DNA of 64,000 nucleotides from Marinitoga piezophila KA3 (GCF_000255135.1 NC_016751.1:1116001-1180000), one strand, 5' to 3'; numbered from the stretch's first letter, positions 43,527 to 54,078 are shown. The notes: generated by a model not told the origin, from the letters alone. Numbers and translations: made by a program.

Positions 43527-44564
43527 CTATTGAATTTCATTCAAAATTTTTTTAGCTATAATTGAACCGGGGTTTTCCTTATTTATTGTATAATCATTTC
43601 TTTTTTTAAATAAACGTATTATATTTTTTATTTTATCAAGTTCAACCTCATCCTCTTTAAAAACATGGATATCATTTTTGAGATTTTCAAGGTTTTTCGC
43701 ATTTAAATATTGCTGATTCTCTGCAGACTGCCCCCAGGGTATAATTATAGCAGATAATTCAAAAAAATCAATCTCTGATAATGAAGTTGCTCCTCCTCTA
43801 CATATGACAAAATCACTTATAGCTAAGTATTCATGCAATTTATCTACATATTCAAAAATTCTCACATTTGAAAATTTTTCTTTAATATTTTTTGAAACAT
43901 GTAGGAAATTTATATCCTTTATTTCATTATAAACCTTAATCATCATATTGTCAATAAATTCAGACCCCAAACTTCCACCAAAAACAACTCCAAACTTTTC
44001 TTCCGGATTAAAACCCAGGTTTTCCAAAAGTCTTTTTCTATCCACATTTTCTGGAATTCGAATAGGATTTCCGCTATATATACTTTTCTCAGGGTATTTA
44101 TTCCCTATAGTCTTTTCATAAGATAAAAATATCTTTGACGCATACTTACTTAAAACTTTATTAGCAATCCCCATTATACTATTCTGTTCAAGTAAAAAAA
44201 TGGGAATATTCAAATCTTTAGCTGCCATCCCAACTGGAACTGTAACATACCCTCCAGTTAAAACAACAAAATGTGGTCTTATTCTCTTCAAATATCTTTT
44301 AACTTTAAGATAATTAATAAAAGTATTGCTTAATACATAAATATTTTTTAAGGAATATAAAGGCCTTTTTAACCCATAAACCTTTAAAGGTATCATATTA
44401 GCCTCTGGCAAATCTTCTGGAACTTTATAATAATCAAGTCTATTATATATAGTAAAATATGTTAAATCTAAATCAACAATCTTTTTGAATTCATTTATTA
44501 AAGATAATGCCGGATAATAATGACCACCAGTACCGCCACCAGAGAAGACAACTCTATACTTCAT
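43527..44564 (-). CDS. murG: undecaprenyl-PP-MurNAc-pentapeptide GlcNAc transferase
   Basis: Membrane-associated glycosyltransferase that makes lipid II from lipid I. 345 residues; the N-terminal GGGTGGHYYPAL loop, VLTGGYVTVPVG near 100, and CRGGATSLSEIDFFELSAI near 265 are MurG signatures. The start overlaps ftsW by 11 bp, so the genes are coupled. Confidence 0.94.
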   Translation of the reverse strand: MKYRVVFSGGGTGGHYYPALSLINEFKKIVDLDLTYFTIYNRLDYYKVPEDLPEANMIPLKVYGLKRPLYSLKNIYVLSNTFINYLKVKRYLKRIRPHFVVLTGGYVTVPVGMAAKDLNIPIFLLEQNSIMGIANKVLSKYASKIFLSYEKTIGNKYPEKSIYSGNPIRIPENVDRKRLLENLGFNPEEKFGVVFGGSLGSEFIDNMMIKVYNEIKDINFLHVSKNIKEKFSNVRIFEYVDKLHEYLAISDFVICRGGATSLSEIDFFELSAIIIPWGQSAENQQYLNAKNLENLKNDIHVFKEDEVELDKIKNIIRLFKKRNDYTINKENPGSIIAKKILNEIQ

Positions 44565-45720
44565 CTATTTTTTCCACCTTTTCAAGATTAGTTTGTGTTT
44601 CATTCTGTTTTTCAGGATTATTTCTAATAATTTCATAAAAAACCATTCCCATAATATATCCAATGGAAACAATAGTAATCAACAATGAAGAATTACCATA
44701 GCTCATAAGCGGCAAGGTTATTCCAGTAGTTGGCAACAAACCAACTGAAACACCAACATTTACAAAACTCTGAATAAATATCCAGAATGCAAAAACAACC
44801 ATAAAACTCTTTGCAGCCTGATTCTTTATATGATATGACATTAAAATCAATTCCCTTGAAATTAAGAAATAAAGGGTTATTATCATAATAATTCCAAATT
44901 TTCCCCACTCTTCGCCAATAACAGCAATAATAAAATCACTATAAGAATATGGCACGGTATATTTTTCCTCTCCAATAAATGTTCCTGAGCCAAAAAAACC
45001 ACCATTGCTAATTGCATCAAGAGATTGTTGTAACTGATAATTTTCCTCTTTATTCTTAAACTTTTCTATACGCTCCTGCTGATATCCATGTAAAATATCA
45101 GTATTTAAAAAAATCAAAACCCCTATAACCAAAAGCAAAAATATAGTTAAATAAAAATGTATATTTCTAACTCCATTTATATAAATAGTTAATAAAGCAA
45201 GAAAGAATATCAATAATGACGTACTTAAATCAGGTTCAAGAAAAATTAAACCCACAGTTAATATGGTTATAGCCATTGGAATAACAATTCCATATAAAAA
45301 TGTATTCTTCTTCTCTTTTATCTTATAAAAATACCATGAAAGATATAAAGGCAAATATAATTTCATAAATTCTGACGGTTGAAGCTGAAAACCTGCAATA
45401 GTTATCCATCTTCGAGTTCCATTAATTGGAGTTTGAGTTAATGCAAGAACCAGTAATGCAACAAAAAACAAAAACAACGCATTCATTAGATGTTTTCCTC
45501 TGGTAACAAAACTGGAAAACAGAAATGCAAATATTCCTAACACAGCAGAAATACCTATTGTCATAACATGTTTTTGAAACATTCTATCTATCTGTGCAGA
45601 TGAAAAAGTGTATTCCATTGCATTTAAAGAACTATATACAAAAAATGTTCCCAATATTAATGCCATTCCAATATATAATATAAACAACAAAGCCCTGCTT
45701 TTTAATACATTTATTTTCAC
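44554..45720 (-). CDS. ftsW: peptidoglycan glycosyltransferase FtsW (SEDS family)
   Basis: Polytopic division protein that polymerises lipid II. 388 residues with about ten membrane segments. NGTRRWITIAGFQLQPSE near residue 100, DLSTSLLIF, FIVAVIGEEWG-like IIAVIGEEWGKFG and the late GITLPLMSYGNSSL are hallmark SEDS motifs. Its place between murD and murG favours FtsW over RodA. Confidence 0.93.
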   Translation of the reverse strand: MKINVLKSRALLFILYIGMALILGTFFVYSSLNAMEYTFSSAQIDRMFQKHVMTIGISAVLGIFAFLFSSFVTRGKHLMNALFLFFVALLVLALTQTPINGTRRWITIAGFQLQPSEFMKLYLPLYLSWYFYKIKEKKNTFLYGIVIPMAITILTVGLIFLEPDLSTSLLIFFLALLTIYINGVRNIHFYLTIFLLLVIGVLIFLNTDILHGYQQERIEKFKNKEENYQLQQSLDAISNGGFFGSGTFIGEEKYTVPYSYSDFIIAVIGEEWGKFGIIMIITLYFLISRELILMSYHIKNQAAKSFMVVFAFWIFIQSFVNVGVSVGLLPTTGITLPLMSYGNSSLLITIVSIGYIMGMVFYEIIRNNPEKQNETQTNLEKVEKIDEV

Positions 45721-45724
45721 ATTA

Positions 45725-47023
45725 TCATCTCCATTTTAAACTCTTTACAGCCTCTTTGAAAATTCTTCCACGTTCCTTATAATTTTCAAAAAGGTCAAAA
45801 CTTGCCCCTGCAGGGGATAAAATTACGCTATCTCCTCTTTCCGCCCATTCTAATGCAAGTTCAAAAGCCTTTTCAAAAGTATCTGTAATAATATAATTAT
45901 TAAAAAATTCATACTTTTTAATCTCATCAACCATCTTTCCAAAAACTATGGTTTTTTTTGCATATTTCTGCAATTCCTGCAATAACATAGTCATATCCTC
46001 ATTTTTTGGAATACCAGAAAGCATAGCAATATAACCTTTATTTCTAAATGACTTATATGCAGAATATGCTGCATGTGCATTTGTCGCTTTTGAATCATTA
46101 AAAAATCTAATTCCGTTATACTCTTCTATAAATTCCAGTCTATGTTCAAGTGTCTTAAAAGTTGAAATAAACTCTTCTATAACATTCTTTGAAATATCCA
46201 GGTTCAACGCAACTCCAACAGCAGCCATAACATCTTCCTGATATAGCTCAAATTGCAAACTTAAATTGTTTATATTAATTACAATATTCCCTGCTTCTAT
46301 CATGTTATTTTTCCATACAATATTACCATTTTCCCCAAATAGAACAATTCTTTGTAAATTATCAAAATAACCTCTTAAATTGGCATTTACAAATGCCATT
46401 CCATTACCCATAACCGTTCGCTTTACCATATTGATTTTTGTATTATAGTACTCTTCCAAAGAAGAATGCCAGTTTAAATGATCAGGCATAAGATTTAGCA
46501 AAACAGATATCTCTGGAGTAAAGGTTGAACCCCAGAAAAGCTGAAAGCTTGAAACCTCTACAACATAAATTTCTTTATCCAGCGGCGCGGAACTTAACGG
46601 TGTCCCTATATTCCCACAAACAAATGTATTATATGTACTGCTAAGAATATGACCGGTTAATTGAGTTGTTGTTGATTTTCCATTTGTTCCTGTAACCCCA
46701 ACAAAAACAGCCTCAGGATTATGTTTCTTTATATAATTCCATGCAAATTCTATTTCAGTAGAGATTTTAATATTTGAGGTTTTTAAAATGTTTACAACTT
46801 CACCATCTGGTTTTACACCAGGACTTAAAATAGCAAGATCGCAATTTCTTAGCAATTTTCCATGCGTTTCTTCATACTGTATATTATGTAAATCCAAAAA
46901 TTCCTTATCCTCTTCTTTCAAAGGTTTATTATTACTAATAAAAACTTCATAGTTCTCTTTTAATAATATATTTTCAAGCAACGCTTTATTGCTAACACCG
47001 TATCCTACAAGGCATATCCTCAT
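45725..47023 (-). CDS. murD: UDP-N-acetylmuramoylalanine--D-glutamate ligase
   Basis: Adds D-glutamate in peptidoglycan precursor synthesis. 432 residues with GVTGTNGKSTTTQLTGHIL near 105-123, NLMPDHLNWH and the FFNDSKATNAHAAYSA block near 305. First gene of the four-gene murD-ftsW-murG-murC run; ftsW follows after 4 nt. Confidence 0.95.
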   Translation of the reverse strand: MRICLVGYGVSNKALLENILLKENYEVFISNNKPLKEEDKEFLDLHNIQYEETHGKLLRNCDLAILSPGVKPDGEVVNILKTSNIKISTEIEFAWNYIKKHNPEAVFVGVTGTNGKSTTTQLTGHILSSTYNTFVCGNIGTPLSSAPLDKEIYVVEVSSFQLFWGSTFTPEISVLLNLMPDHLNWHSSLEEYYNTKINMVKRTVMGNGMAFVNANLRGYFDNLQRIVLFGENGNIVWKNNMIEAGNIVININNLSLQFELYQEDVMAAVGVALNLDISKNVIEEFISTFKTLEHRLEFIEEYNGIRFFNDSKATNAHAAYSAYKSFRNKGYIAMLSGIPKNEDMTMLLQELQKYAKKTIVFGKMVDEIKKYEFFNNYIITDTFEKAFELALEWAERGDSVILSPAGASFDLFENYKERGRIFKEAVKSLKWR

Positions 47024-47129
47024 TTCAATCCCTCCGATAAATATAAGTCAATTAAATATTATACATTAAAAAGGATATTAATATATTAATTTTTTTTGAA
47101 ATTAGAAAAATATATTTCTCTATATCCAC

Positions 47130-47159
47130 TTGACACTGCAACAAATACCATGCTATAAT
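47130..47159 (+). promoter_or_regulatory. promoter of the hexapeptide acyltransferase gene
   Basis: TTGACA (47130-47135), 18-nt spacer, TATAAT (47154-47159) with an upstream TGC extended -10. Confidence 0.85.
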
Positions 47160-47194
47160 TCACTCAGTGAATAAAAAAATCGCGAGGTGAAAAA

Positions 47195-47944
47195 ATGATA
47201 TCAGAATATGCAAAGATACACGATACTGTAAAACTCGGTCATAATATAGAAATTGAAGAAAATGTCGTCATAGAAGAAGGAGCTATAATAGGTAATAACG
47301 TAGTTATAAAAAAGGACACAATAATAAAAAAAGGATGTGTAATAGCAGACAATACAGTTCTTGGAAAAAAGCCCTTTAAAGCCTCTGCGTCAGCTGTAAC
47401 CATAGAAAAAGAACTACCTCCACTTGAACTTGGAGAATATGTAACTATTGGTGCAAATTGTGTGATATACAGAGGGGCAAAATTATCCAATTTTGTTTTT
47501 GTAGGTGATCTTGCAAGTATTAGAGAAGATGTTGAAATCGGTGAATATACCATTATAGGAAGGGGCGTTGCAGTCGAAAACCAAACAAAAATAGGAAAAC
47601 GAGTAAAAATAGAGACAAACGCTTATATAACAGCATTATCAACTATAGAAGATTATTGTTTTGTGGCTCCAGAAGTAACCTTTACAAACGACAACTTCCT
47701 CGGTAGAACCGAAGAAAGAAAAAAATACTTTAAAGGAGCTACATTGAAAAAAGGTGCAAGAATCGGTGCAAACTCAACAATATTACCAGGAATTACAATT
47801 GGTGAAGATGCCCTTGTAGCAGCAGGTTCAGTAGTTACAAAAGATGTTCCTTCTAAAAAAATTGTTCTTGGAAGTCCTGTTAAAGTATATAAAGACGTTC
47901 CTGAAGAACAATTATTAGAAAATCAAAGTTATTATAATGAATAA
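47195..47944 (+). CDS. left-handed beta-helix (hexapeptide repeat) N-acyltransferase
   Basis: 249 residues, dominated by imperfect hexapeptides ([37 protein letters not shown]) that form a trimeric beta-helix. The pattern resembles WlbB/WbpD-type UDP-amino-sugar N-acetyltransferases and other acyl-CoA acyltransferases. A loop [16 protein letters not shown] interrupts the helix near residue 70. Exact acceptor unknown; no LPS cluster lies nearby. Single-gene unit. Confidence 0.8.
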   Translation: MISEYAKIHDTVKLGHNIEIEENVVIEEGAIIGNNVVIKKDTIIKKGCVIADNTVLGKKPFKASASAVTIEKELPPLELGEYVTIGANCVIYRGAKLSNFVFVGDLASIREDVEIGEYTIIGRGVAVENQTKIGKRVKIETNAYITALSTIEDYCFVAPEVTFTNDNFLGRTEERKKYFKGATLKKGARIGANSTILPGITIGEDALVAAGSVVTKDVPSKKIVLGSPVKVYKDVPEEQLLENQSYYNE

Positions 47945-47947
47945 TCA

Positions 47948-47977
47948 AAAAAGGCTGTTCAAATGAACAGCCTTTTT
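47948..47977. terminator. bidirectional terminator
   Basis: AAAAAGGCTGTTC-AAAT-GAACAGCCTTTTT lies between convergent genes. Confidence 0.9.
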
Positions 47978-47989
47978 AATTATAATTAT

Positions 47990-49648
47990 TTAAAATTTAA
48001 ATTCAGCAAGTGCATTATTTAAAAGGTCTACACTCATCTGTAAATCCTCTGCGATTTCTGCAAGATTATCTGCCATATTCTGAATTTCATTGCTTGATTC
48101 CTTCATATTCTGAACATTTTCAAAGTATCTGTTCAATGAATCATTTACATTTGAGAAAGATTCTGCAATTGTCTGTGAAGAAGCATTCTGTTCTTCTGCT
48201 GATGCTGCCAATGATTGTGAACGTTCAGAAACTATAGCAGTTTGACTTAAAATATTATCCAATTCTCCAGTTAATACCTTTGAATTTTCAGTAACCTTTT
48301 CAACTGTTTCTTTTACCGTATATATTTGTTTTGTAGATTTGTCAACATTAGCCTTAATTGACCCCAATATACCAGCAATTTCATCTGTAGCTTTTCTTGT
48401 TTCTTCTGCAAGCTTTCTAATTTCATCAGCAACAACAGCAAAACCTTTTCCTGCTTCTCCTGCTCTTGCAGCTTCAATTGCCGCATTTAATGCCAATAAG
48501 TTTGTCTGTTCTGCAATATTAGAAACCTGTTCAATAACTTCTGTTATATTACTTGCGTAATTTTCAAGTTCTTTAATTTCATTTATTGTTTTCATTGTTT
48601 CTTCTGTTGCAGCATTTACAGCTTCTTCAAGTGATTTCATTACCTCTTTACTTGTATTTGTAGCTGTTTCAAGAACACCTGCAACATCAGCCAGTTCAAT
48701 TGCTGCATTTGCAACTTCATCTGTAGAACGTGAAATTTCAGCAATTGCATCATTGGTATTATCTGTTTCTCTTCTCATTATCTCAGCTTCTTCTGCCATC
48801 ATATCAAATGAAGCTTTGAATTCTTCAATAATTGCATTTGATTCCTGAGCACTTGAAGAAACATTATCCGCTGATATCTTAATTCCTTCCATTGATTTCT
48901 TTATAAATTCAAATGTTGGTCTTAATTTTTCACCAACAAGAGCATACATCTTTTTGGCAATAACCCCTATTTCATCATCTGAATGAATCTTAGCAGATAC
49001 TGTTAAATCACCTTCTGCAATCTTTTCAAGTTCTTTTAATGGTGACAATGATTTTCTAAGCATATAAAATGCAAAAAGGCCTACCAACAAATTAATAGCA
49101 AAAACAACAAATTGAATTCTTCTCATTAAAAGAACCTTTTTTTCAGATTCCTTCTGGAATAATGTAACTGCAGTATTCATTTCAACCAAGAGTGGAACAT
49201 TGTGTTCTACAATATACTTCATTGATTCTTCACTATGTGTGGTTCTAAAATCTTCAATATGCTTATAAAATTCATCCCACATTGACTTTACCTTTTCCAA
49301 TTGCTTTTTTACTGTAGGAGGAGCTTCAGGAACATCAACCATTTTTTGCCAGGCAAGATCAAATGGGGCTTTTCCTCCGTCTTTTAACGCATTAAGCGTT
49401 GTATCAAACACCTTTATAGTATTATCCAAACTCTTATTCAAAGCTTCATCTTTTAAAATATGATAAGCCAATGCTTCTTTGGTCATTCTTTGTGTAAGCA
49501 TTCTCTGCCTTCCAGCAAGATTAATTACAAGTCCATCATAAGCCTGGGCTTTCGTAATCGTTCTCGTTGAAAAGTAAGTAAACAATGATAACAGAATAAA
49601 TAGAACTATAGGTACTCCGAGTTTAACATATAAGCTGCTCTTTTTCAT
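47990..49648 (-). CDS. methyl-accepting chemotaxis protein with PilJ-type sensor
   Basis: 552 residues: a membrane segment at 10-28, a periplasmic helical sensor starting with [19 protein letters not shown] (PilJ/NarX-like P-box signature), a second membrane segment near 180, a HAMP domain, and a signalling domain with the conserved tip [20 protein letters not shown] and methylation helices. PilJ-type sensors of NarX sense nitrate; the ligand here is unknown. An extended -10 (TGGTATAAT, - strand, TATAAT 49706-49711) precedes it. Confidence 0.9.
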   Translation of the reverse strand: MKKSSLYVKLGVPIVLFILLSLFTYFSTRTITKAQAYDGLVINLAGRQRMLTQRMTKEALAYHILKDEALNKSLDNTIKVFDTTLNALKDGGKAPFDLAWQKMVDVPEAPPTVKKQLEKVKSMWDEFYKHIEDFRTTHSEESMKYIVEHNVPLLVEMNTAVTLFQKESEKKVLLMRRIQFVVFAINLLVGLFAFYMLRKSLSPLKELEKIAEGDLTVSAKIHSDDEIGVIAKKMYALVGEKLRPTFEFIKKSMEGIKISADNVSSSAQESNAIIEEFKASFDMMAEEAEIMRRETDNTNDAIAEISRSTDEVANAAIELADVAGVLETATNTSKEVMKSLEEAVNAATEETMKTINEIKELENYASNITEVIEQVSNIAEQTNLLALNAAIEAARAGEAGKGFAVVADEIRKLAEETRKATDEIAGILGSIKANVDKSTKQIYTVKETVEKVTENSKVLTGELDNILSQTAIVSERSQSLAASAEEQNASSQTIAESFSNVNDSLNRYFENVQNMKESSNEIQNMADNLAEIAEDLQMSVDLLNNALAEFKF

Positions 49649-49705
49649 ATTTTCTCCTCCCTGAATATTTAAAATTATATTAAATTTAAAATCTTTATCG
49701 CATAT

Positions 49706-49714
49706 ATTATACCA
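49706..49714 (-). promoter_or_regulatory. extended -10 promoter of the PilJ-type receptor gene
   Basis: TGG-TATAAT on the - strand, 58 nt before the start codon. Confidence 0.6.
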
Positions 49715-49871
49715 TCTCCCAACAAAAAATCAACAATATTTTTAATTATATATATGAAGATTATAATCATAATAAAAATCCATTATCTATGAAATTATAC
49801 AATATTTTTAAGAAAAAGTAAAGATTGAAAATAATTTCAGTATAGTATATAAATAATAAAATAAAAATTAA

Positions 49872-49902
49872 TTGACAAAATTCAGAAATAATGTGGTAAA
49901 AT
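49872..49902 (+). promoter_or_regulatory. promoter of the riboswitch-AOR transcript
   Basis: TTGACA (49872-49877) and TAAAAT (49897-49902) with an upstream TGG. The 19-nt spacer is long, offset by the extended -10. Transcription would start just before the riboswitch. Confidence 0.65.
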
Positions 49903-49927
49903 ATATATAGAACATATATAGACAAAA

Positions 49928-50048
49928 TACCCCTTCCGAGCCTTTTCTCCTAAAACGCAAGCTGCGTCATGGAAAAAGGCCAATGGGTATAACTGGAAAC
50001 GGTTATGCCTCCCGTGTTTGGAAAGGAAGGAAAATTCTAAAGGGGGGG
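49928..50048 (+). ncRNA. molybdenum/tungsten cofactor (Moco/Tuco) riboswitch
   Basis: The leader of the AOR gene fits the Moco RNA motif. P1 is CCTTCC (49932-49937) with GGAAGG (50025-50030). P2 is GCCTTTT (49940-49946) with AAAAGGC (49974-49980). A small P3-like hairpin ACGCA-AGC-TGCGT lies at 49955-49967. ATAACTG-GAAA-CGGTTAT (49989-50006) is a GNRA hairpin, and the conserved GCCTCCCGTGTTTGGAAAGG follows. The E. coli moaA leader has nearly the same GCCUCCCG..UGGAAAGG end. CCCCTT (49930-49935) can instead pair with the ribosome site AAGGGG (50040-50045), which suggests translational switching. The downstream AOR favours a tungsten form. Confidence 0.88.
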
Positions 50049-50053
50049 TAAAA

Positions 50054-51853
50054 GTGTCATTTAACGGAAAAGTATTAAGAGTAAATCTTACCGAAAAAAG
50101 CGTAAAGGTTGAGAAACTGCCAGAGGATTATGAGCTCTATCTTGGTGGAAGAGGCCTTGCAACAAAGATGTTCTACGACGAAGTAGGCCCTCAAGTGGAT
50201 CCCTTCTCACCTGAAAACAAATTATTCTTTGCAACAGGTCCTTTAACAGGAACTGCCGCACCAACAGGTGGAAGATATATGGTAGTAACCAAAGGTCCGT
50301 TGACAGGCACCATAGCTTCAAGTAACTCAGGTGGTTATTTTGGTGCAGAATTGAAATTTGCAGGTTATGACATGATTATTATTGAAGGAAAAGCTGAAAA
50401 ACCTGTATACCTTATGATTAAAGATGATCATGTAGAACTTAAAGATGCTTCTCATCTCTGGGGAAAAGACGTATTTGAAACCACTGATATAATGATGGAA
50501 GAAATTGGAGATCCAAGAGCAAGAGTTGCATGTATTGGACCAGCAGGAGAAAAATTGGTAAAATTTGCAGCTATTATGAACGATAAACATAGAGCTGCAG
50601 GTAGAACCGGTGTTGGTGCAGTAATGGGGAGCAAAAACTTCAAAGGTATCGTTGTAAGAGGAACAAAGAGACCTGAGGTAAAAGATCCAGCAAAATTCAT
50701 GGAAGTTGTAAAAGAAAAAATCAAAAAATTAAGAGAAAATGGAATTACCGGTGAAGGTTTGCCTAAACTGGGAACCAAGGTTCTCGATAATATTATTAAT
50801 CAAAACGGATTATATCCAACAAGAAACTTCCAGGATTCAGTATTTGAATTTACAGATGAAGTTTCCGGCGAAGCGCTTGTTGAAAAAGGATATCTCGTTA
50901 AAAATATGCCATGTTTTGGCTGTCCTATAGCCTGTGGAAGAAGAGTAACACTTCCTAACGGCATTGAAACAGAAGGTCCAGAATATGAAACTGGTTGGGC
51001 ATTTGGGCCAGATTGTGGCGTTTCAGACTTAATTGCTATAGTTGAAGCAAACCATCTATGTAATAAATATGGTTTAGACACAATTTCAGCAGGTTCAACA
51101 ATTGCATGTGCAATGGAAATGTATGAAAAGGGCATTGTAAAGAAAGAAGAATTAGGAAATGGTCCTGAATTGAAATTTGGAAGTTCAGAAGCTGTAGTAT
51201 TCTATACAAAACAAATTGGATTAAGAGAAGGAATTGGCGACAAATTAGCAGAAGGTTCTTATAGATTTGCAGAAAGTTATGGACATCCTGAATTTGCCAT
51301 GGTTGTTAAAAAACAGGAAATTCCTGCATACGATCCAAGGGGTGCTCAGGGACATGGTCTTGAATACGCAACAAGTAACAGAGGCGGATGTCACGTTAGA
51401 GGTTATATGATTTCTCCTGAAATTCTCGGTGCTCCTGAAAAAATAGATCCACAAGCACTTGAAGGAAAAGCAGAATGGGTTAAAGCATTCCAGGATTTAA
51501 CAGCAGTTATAGATGCTGGAGGATTATGTTTATTCACCTCATTCGCATTAGGTGCTGACGATTATGCTGATTTAATAAACGCTGCATTGGGATGGAATAA
51601 ATCAACAGAAGAAATATTAAAAATTGGCGAAAGAATATGGAATCTTGAAAGAAAATTCAATTTAGAAGCAGGAATCGATCCTTCACAGGATACACTTCCA
51701 AAGAGATTGCTCGAAGAACCTGTAAAAGAAGGTCCAAACAAAGGTCAGGTTGTTCATCTTGATCAATTGCTTCCAAAATATTACGAAGTAAGAGGATGGA
51801 GCAAAGAAGGTATTCCTACAGAAGAAAAACTCAAGGAGTTAGGAATTCTATGA
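50054..51853 (+). CDS. aor: aldehyde ferredoxin oxidoreductase family protein (tungsten enzyme)
   Basis: Oxidises aldehydes to acids with ferredoxin as acceptor, using a tungstopterin and a 4Fe-4S cluster. 599 residues, standard length. The N-terminal half has LYLGGRGLATKMFYDE and NSGGYFGAELKFAGYD. Cluster ligands are CFGCPIACGR (CxxCxxxC) near 290 and the later Cys in GGLCLF near 490. GTG at 50054 after AGGGGGGG gives the usual start SFNGKVLRVNL; longer frames run into the riboswitch. moaD overlaps its stop by ATGA. Confidence 0.94.
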   Translation: MSFNGKVLRVNLTEKSVKVEKLPEDYELYLGGRGLATKMFYDEVGPQVDPFSPENKLFFATGPLTGTAAPTGGRYMVVTKGPLTGTIASSNSGGYFGAELKFAGYDMIIIEGKAEKPVYLMIKDDHVELKDASHLWGKDVFETTDIMMEEIGDPRARVACIGPAGEKLVKFAAIMNDKHRAAGRTGVGAVMGSKNFKGIVVRGTKRPEVKDPAKFMEVVKEKIKKLRENGITGEGLPKLGTKVLDNIINQNGLYPTRNFQDSVFEFTDEVSGEALVEKGYLVKNMPCFGCPIACGRRVTLPNGIETEGPEYETGWAFGPDCGVSDLIAIVEANHLCNKYGLDTISAGSTIACAMEMYEKGIVKKEELGNGPELKFGSSEAVVFYTKQIGLREGIGDKLAEGSYRFAESYGHPEFAMVVKKQEIPAYDPRGAQGHGLEYATSNRGGCHVRGYMISPEILGAPEKIDPQALEGKAEWVKAFQDLTAVIDAGGLCLFTSFALGADDYADLINAALGWNKSTEEILKIGERIWNLERKFNLEAGIDPSQDTLPKRLLEEPVKEGPNKGQVVHLDQLLPKYYEVRGWSKEGIPTEEKLKELGIL

Positions 51854-52131
51854 AGGTTGAAATAAAATTTTTCGCTACCCTGAGATTACATCTCAGGGTA
51901 GCTTCATTATCTTTAGATTTAAATGAAAATACAACTGTAAATGAATTAATAGACATACTTGTAAAACATTTCAACGATGAAAAGGTGCGAGAATACCTTA
52001 TTGATGAAAATGGTATTAGAAAAGGAACAATGATATTAATAAACGGAAAAAACATATTACATCTAAATGGTTTAGATACAAAAATCGAAGAAGGCGTTAT
52101 TTCAATTTTTCCACCAGCAGGTGGGGGGTAA
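51850..52131 (+). CDS. moaD: MoaD/ThiS-family sulfur carrier protein
   Basis: Small ubiquitin-like sulfur carrier for pyranopterin synthesis, 93 residues, ending FPPAGGG. The terminal Gly residues are the thiocarboxylation site; the extra final Gly is slightly unusual. Short start MKVEIKFFATLRLHL. The start overlaps the AOR stop (ATGA). Such AOR-linked MoaD proteins are common beside tungsten enzymes. Confidence 0.88.
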   Translation: MKVEIKFFATLRLHLRVASLSLDLNENTTVNELIDILVKHFNDEKVREYLIDENGIRKGTMILINGKNILHLNGLDTKIEEGVISIFPPAGGG

Positions 52132-52134
52132 TTT

Positions 52135-54045
52135 TTATTCCTTTATAAAATTCCCTGTATCTTTTAAGAGATATCCACCCAGCTTCTCTGCATCTCTTTT
52201 AAACTCCTCAGAACCTATTATTTCCTGAATCAACTTAAATCTCGGATCATCTATAAAAGAAGGATGTATTAAAAGATCATATCTCTCATGTGCCACTGGC
52301 ACAAAATCAAGATCATAAATATTGGCAGCTGCTTTTATTCCAAGACCCACATCTGCCATATCTTTTTTTATTTTCAATGCAAGATTAACATGTGAATACT
52401 CTTCATCAGAATAACCATGAATCCTATCCGGAGAAATACCTTCCTTCTCAAGATGATAATCCAATAAAATCCTTGTTCCTGCAGTTTTTTGCCTGTTAAT
52501 ATATCTAACTCCGTCCTTTGTAAGATCTGAAAAAGTCTTTATACCTTTAGGATTTCCTTTTTGAACAATAAATCCCTGTTCCCTATACGAAAGATTCATC
52601 AATGTATACTCATCAATATACTCTTCAATATAACTGATATTATACTCACCACTTTCAGGATCAAGAAGGTGCATTCCAGCCATATGAGCATACCCTTTTG
52701 CTATAGCCATTATTCCACCAATACTTCCAACATTAGCAGAAACAATATTTATATTCTTATCATATCTCTTTATATAATCAGCAAGTAAATCTATCAACAA
52801 ATCATGACTTCCAATAACAAGAATATTATTATCCACTATTTCTTTAGAACGCTTAAGATGTATATTTATCTCTTCGCCATCTTCCAATACCTCTATACCC
52901 TTTTCTATATACACAACACCATCCTGTTTCGATACTGCTGAAATATTAGCGGCACCTCTCTTTAAAGGAATAGCTACATATCTATCTTCAACCTTACCAA
53001 CACCAACCCTTAAATATTCCTTTTCTGTAATGGAAGAATGAATTCTCTTTCCAGATACACCTTCAATAATTTCATTGTCATAATATACTTCTTCCTTTGT
53101 TTTATTCAATATCAAAGGTTTCACTATATCCTCAAGTATTATATTGCACGAAACAGGAAATCCCGGCAACCCAATAACAGGTTTATCCTTAACAATACCT
53201 AAAATAGCAGGTTTTCCCGGTTTTATATTCAATCCATGAACAATAACCTTACCCAGCTCATTTACCGCATGAAAGGTAAAATCCTTTGAACCAGCTGAAG
53301 AACCAGCATTTAAAAGAATTAGATCATATTTTTCTATATTCTCTTCTATTGTTTTTTTCAAAACTTCCAGATCATCCGGCAATATACTATGCACATCAAC
53401 ACTTGCATTGTATTTCTCAATAAAATTCTTAATCATAGCAGAATTGGTTTCTGGAATCTGAAATTCTTCTGTTTTCTCTTCTGGTTTAACAATTTCATTT
53501 CCTGTTGGAATTAACAACACATTTAATTCTCTTAAAACAGGAATCTTAAATACGCCAGCCATCAATAAAAAGGATATATCATTTTCTGTAAGGGTATGAT
53601 ATCTTGGGAATAACATTTCGCCTTTACATATATCCTCTCCAACCTTTCGAACATCCTTATACGGAAAAACGCTATTTCTAATTTTAATCTTCGTATCATC
53701 AATAATCTCTATATTCTCTATCATTATTACCGCATCATATGGCTTATTAATAGGATAACCAGTATTTATATATTCAAAATCCTTCTCTAATTCCAGAATC
53801 TTTGGACTGCTTTCTGTTGCACCATATGTATGTTTGCTGATAACCGCCACACCATCCATAGCGCTACTATTATAAGACGGAACATTCTCATTGGCAAAAA
53901 TTGGTTCAGCAGTAACCCTACCAGAACTTTCTCTTACATCGATAACTTCTTTTTCATCATTCCTAAAATACTCTTCCAGCTTACTAAAAAAGAGTTCAAC
54001 CCCCGCTTCAATATCCATCTTATTCAAATAAAATCTCCTTTTCAA
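52135..54045 (-). CDS. moeA: molybdopterin molybdenumtransferase MoeA fused to a PBP-like domain
   Basis: Inserts the metal into molybdopterin. 636 residues: MoeA domains (about 1-400) with YNSSAMDGVAV, LLIPTGNEIV, NAGSSAGSKDFT and the LPGFPVSC loop. A C-terminal ~220-residue periplasmic-binding-like domain follows (PF12727 type: ILVIGSHDLLIDLLADYI; GTRILLDYHLEKEG), which may bind molybdate or tungstate or a precursor. The start is TTG at 54045 with AGGGGGG 6 nt upstream. Convergent with moaD; only 3 nt separate the stop codons. Confidence 0.9.
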   Translation of the reverse strand: MKRRFYLNKMDIEAGVELFFSKLEEYFRNDEKEVIDVRESSGRVTAEPIFANENVPSYNSSAMDGVAVISKHTYGATESSPKILELEKDFEYINTGYPINKPYDAVIMIENIEIIDDTKIKIRNSVFPYKDVRKVGEDICKGEMLFPRYHTLTENDISFLLMAGVFKIPVLRELNVLLIPTGNEIVKPEEKTEEFQIPETNSAMIKNFIEKYNASVDVHSILPDDLEVLKKTIEENIEKYDLILLNAGSSAGSKDFTFHAVNELGKVIVHGLNIKPGKPAILGIVKDKPVIGLPGFPVSCNIILEDIVKPLILNKTKEEVYYDNEIIEGVSGKRIHSSITEKEYLRVGVGKVEDRYVAIPLKRGAANISAVSKQDGVVYIEKGIEVLEDGEEINIHLKRSKEIVDNNILVIGSHDLLIDLLADYIKRYDKNINIVSANVGSIGGIMAIAKGYAHMAGMHLLDPESGEYNISYIEEYIDEYTLMNLSYREQGFIVQKGNPKGIKTFSDLTKDGVRYINRQKTAGTRILLDYHLEKEGISPDRIHGYSDEEYSHVNLALKIKKDMADVGLGIKAAANIYDLDFVPVAHERYDLLIHPSFIDDPRFKLIQEIIGSEEFKRDAEKLGGYLLKDTGNFIKE

Positions 54046-54078
54046 AACTATCCCCCCTATTTTTTATGTGTTAATAAA

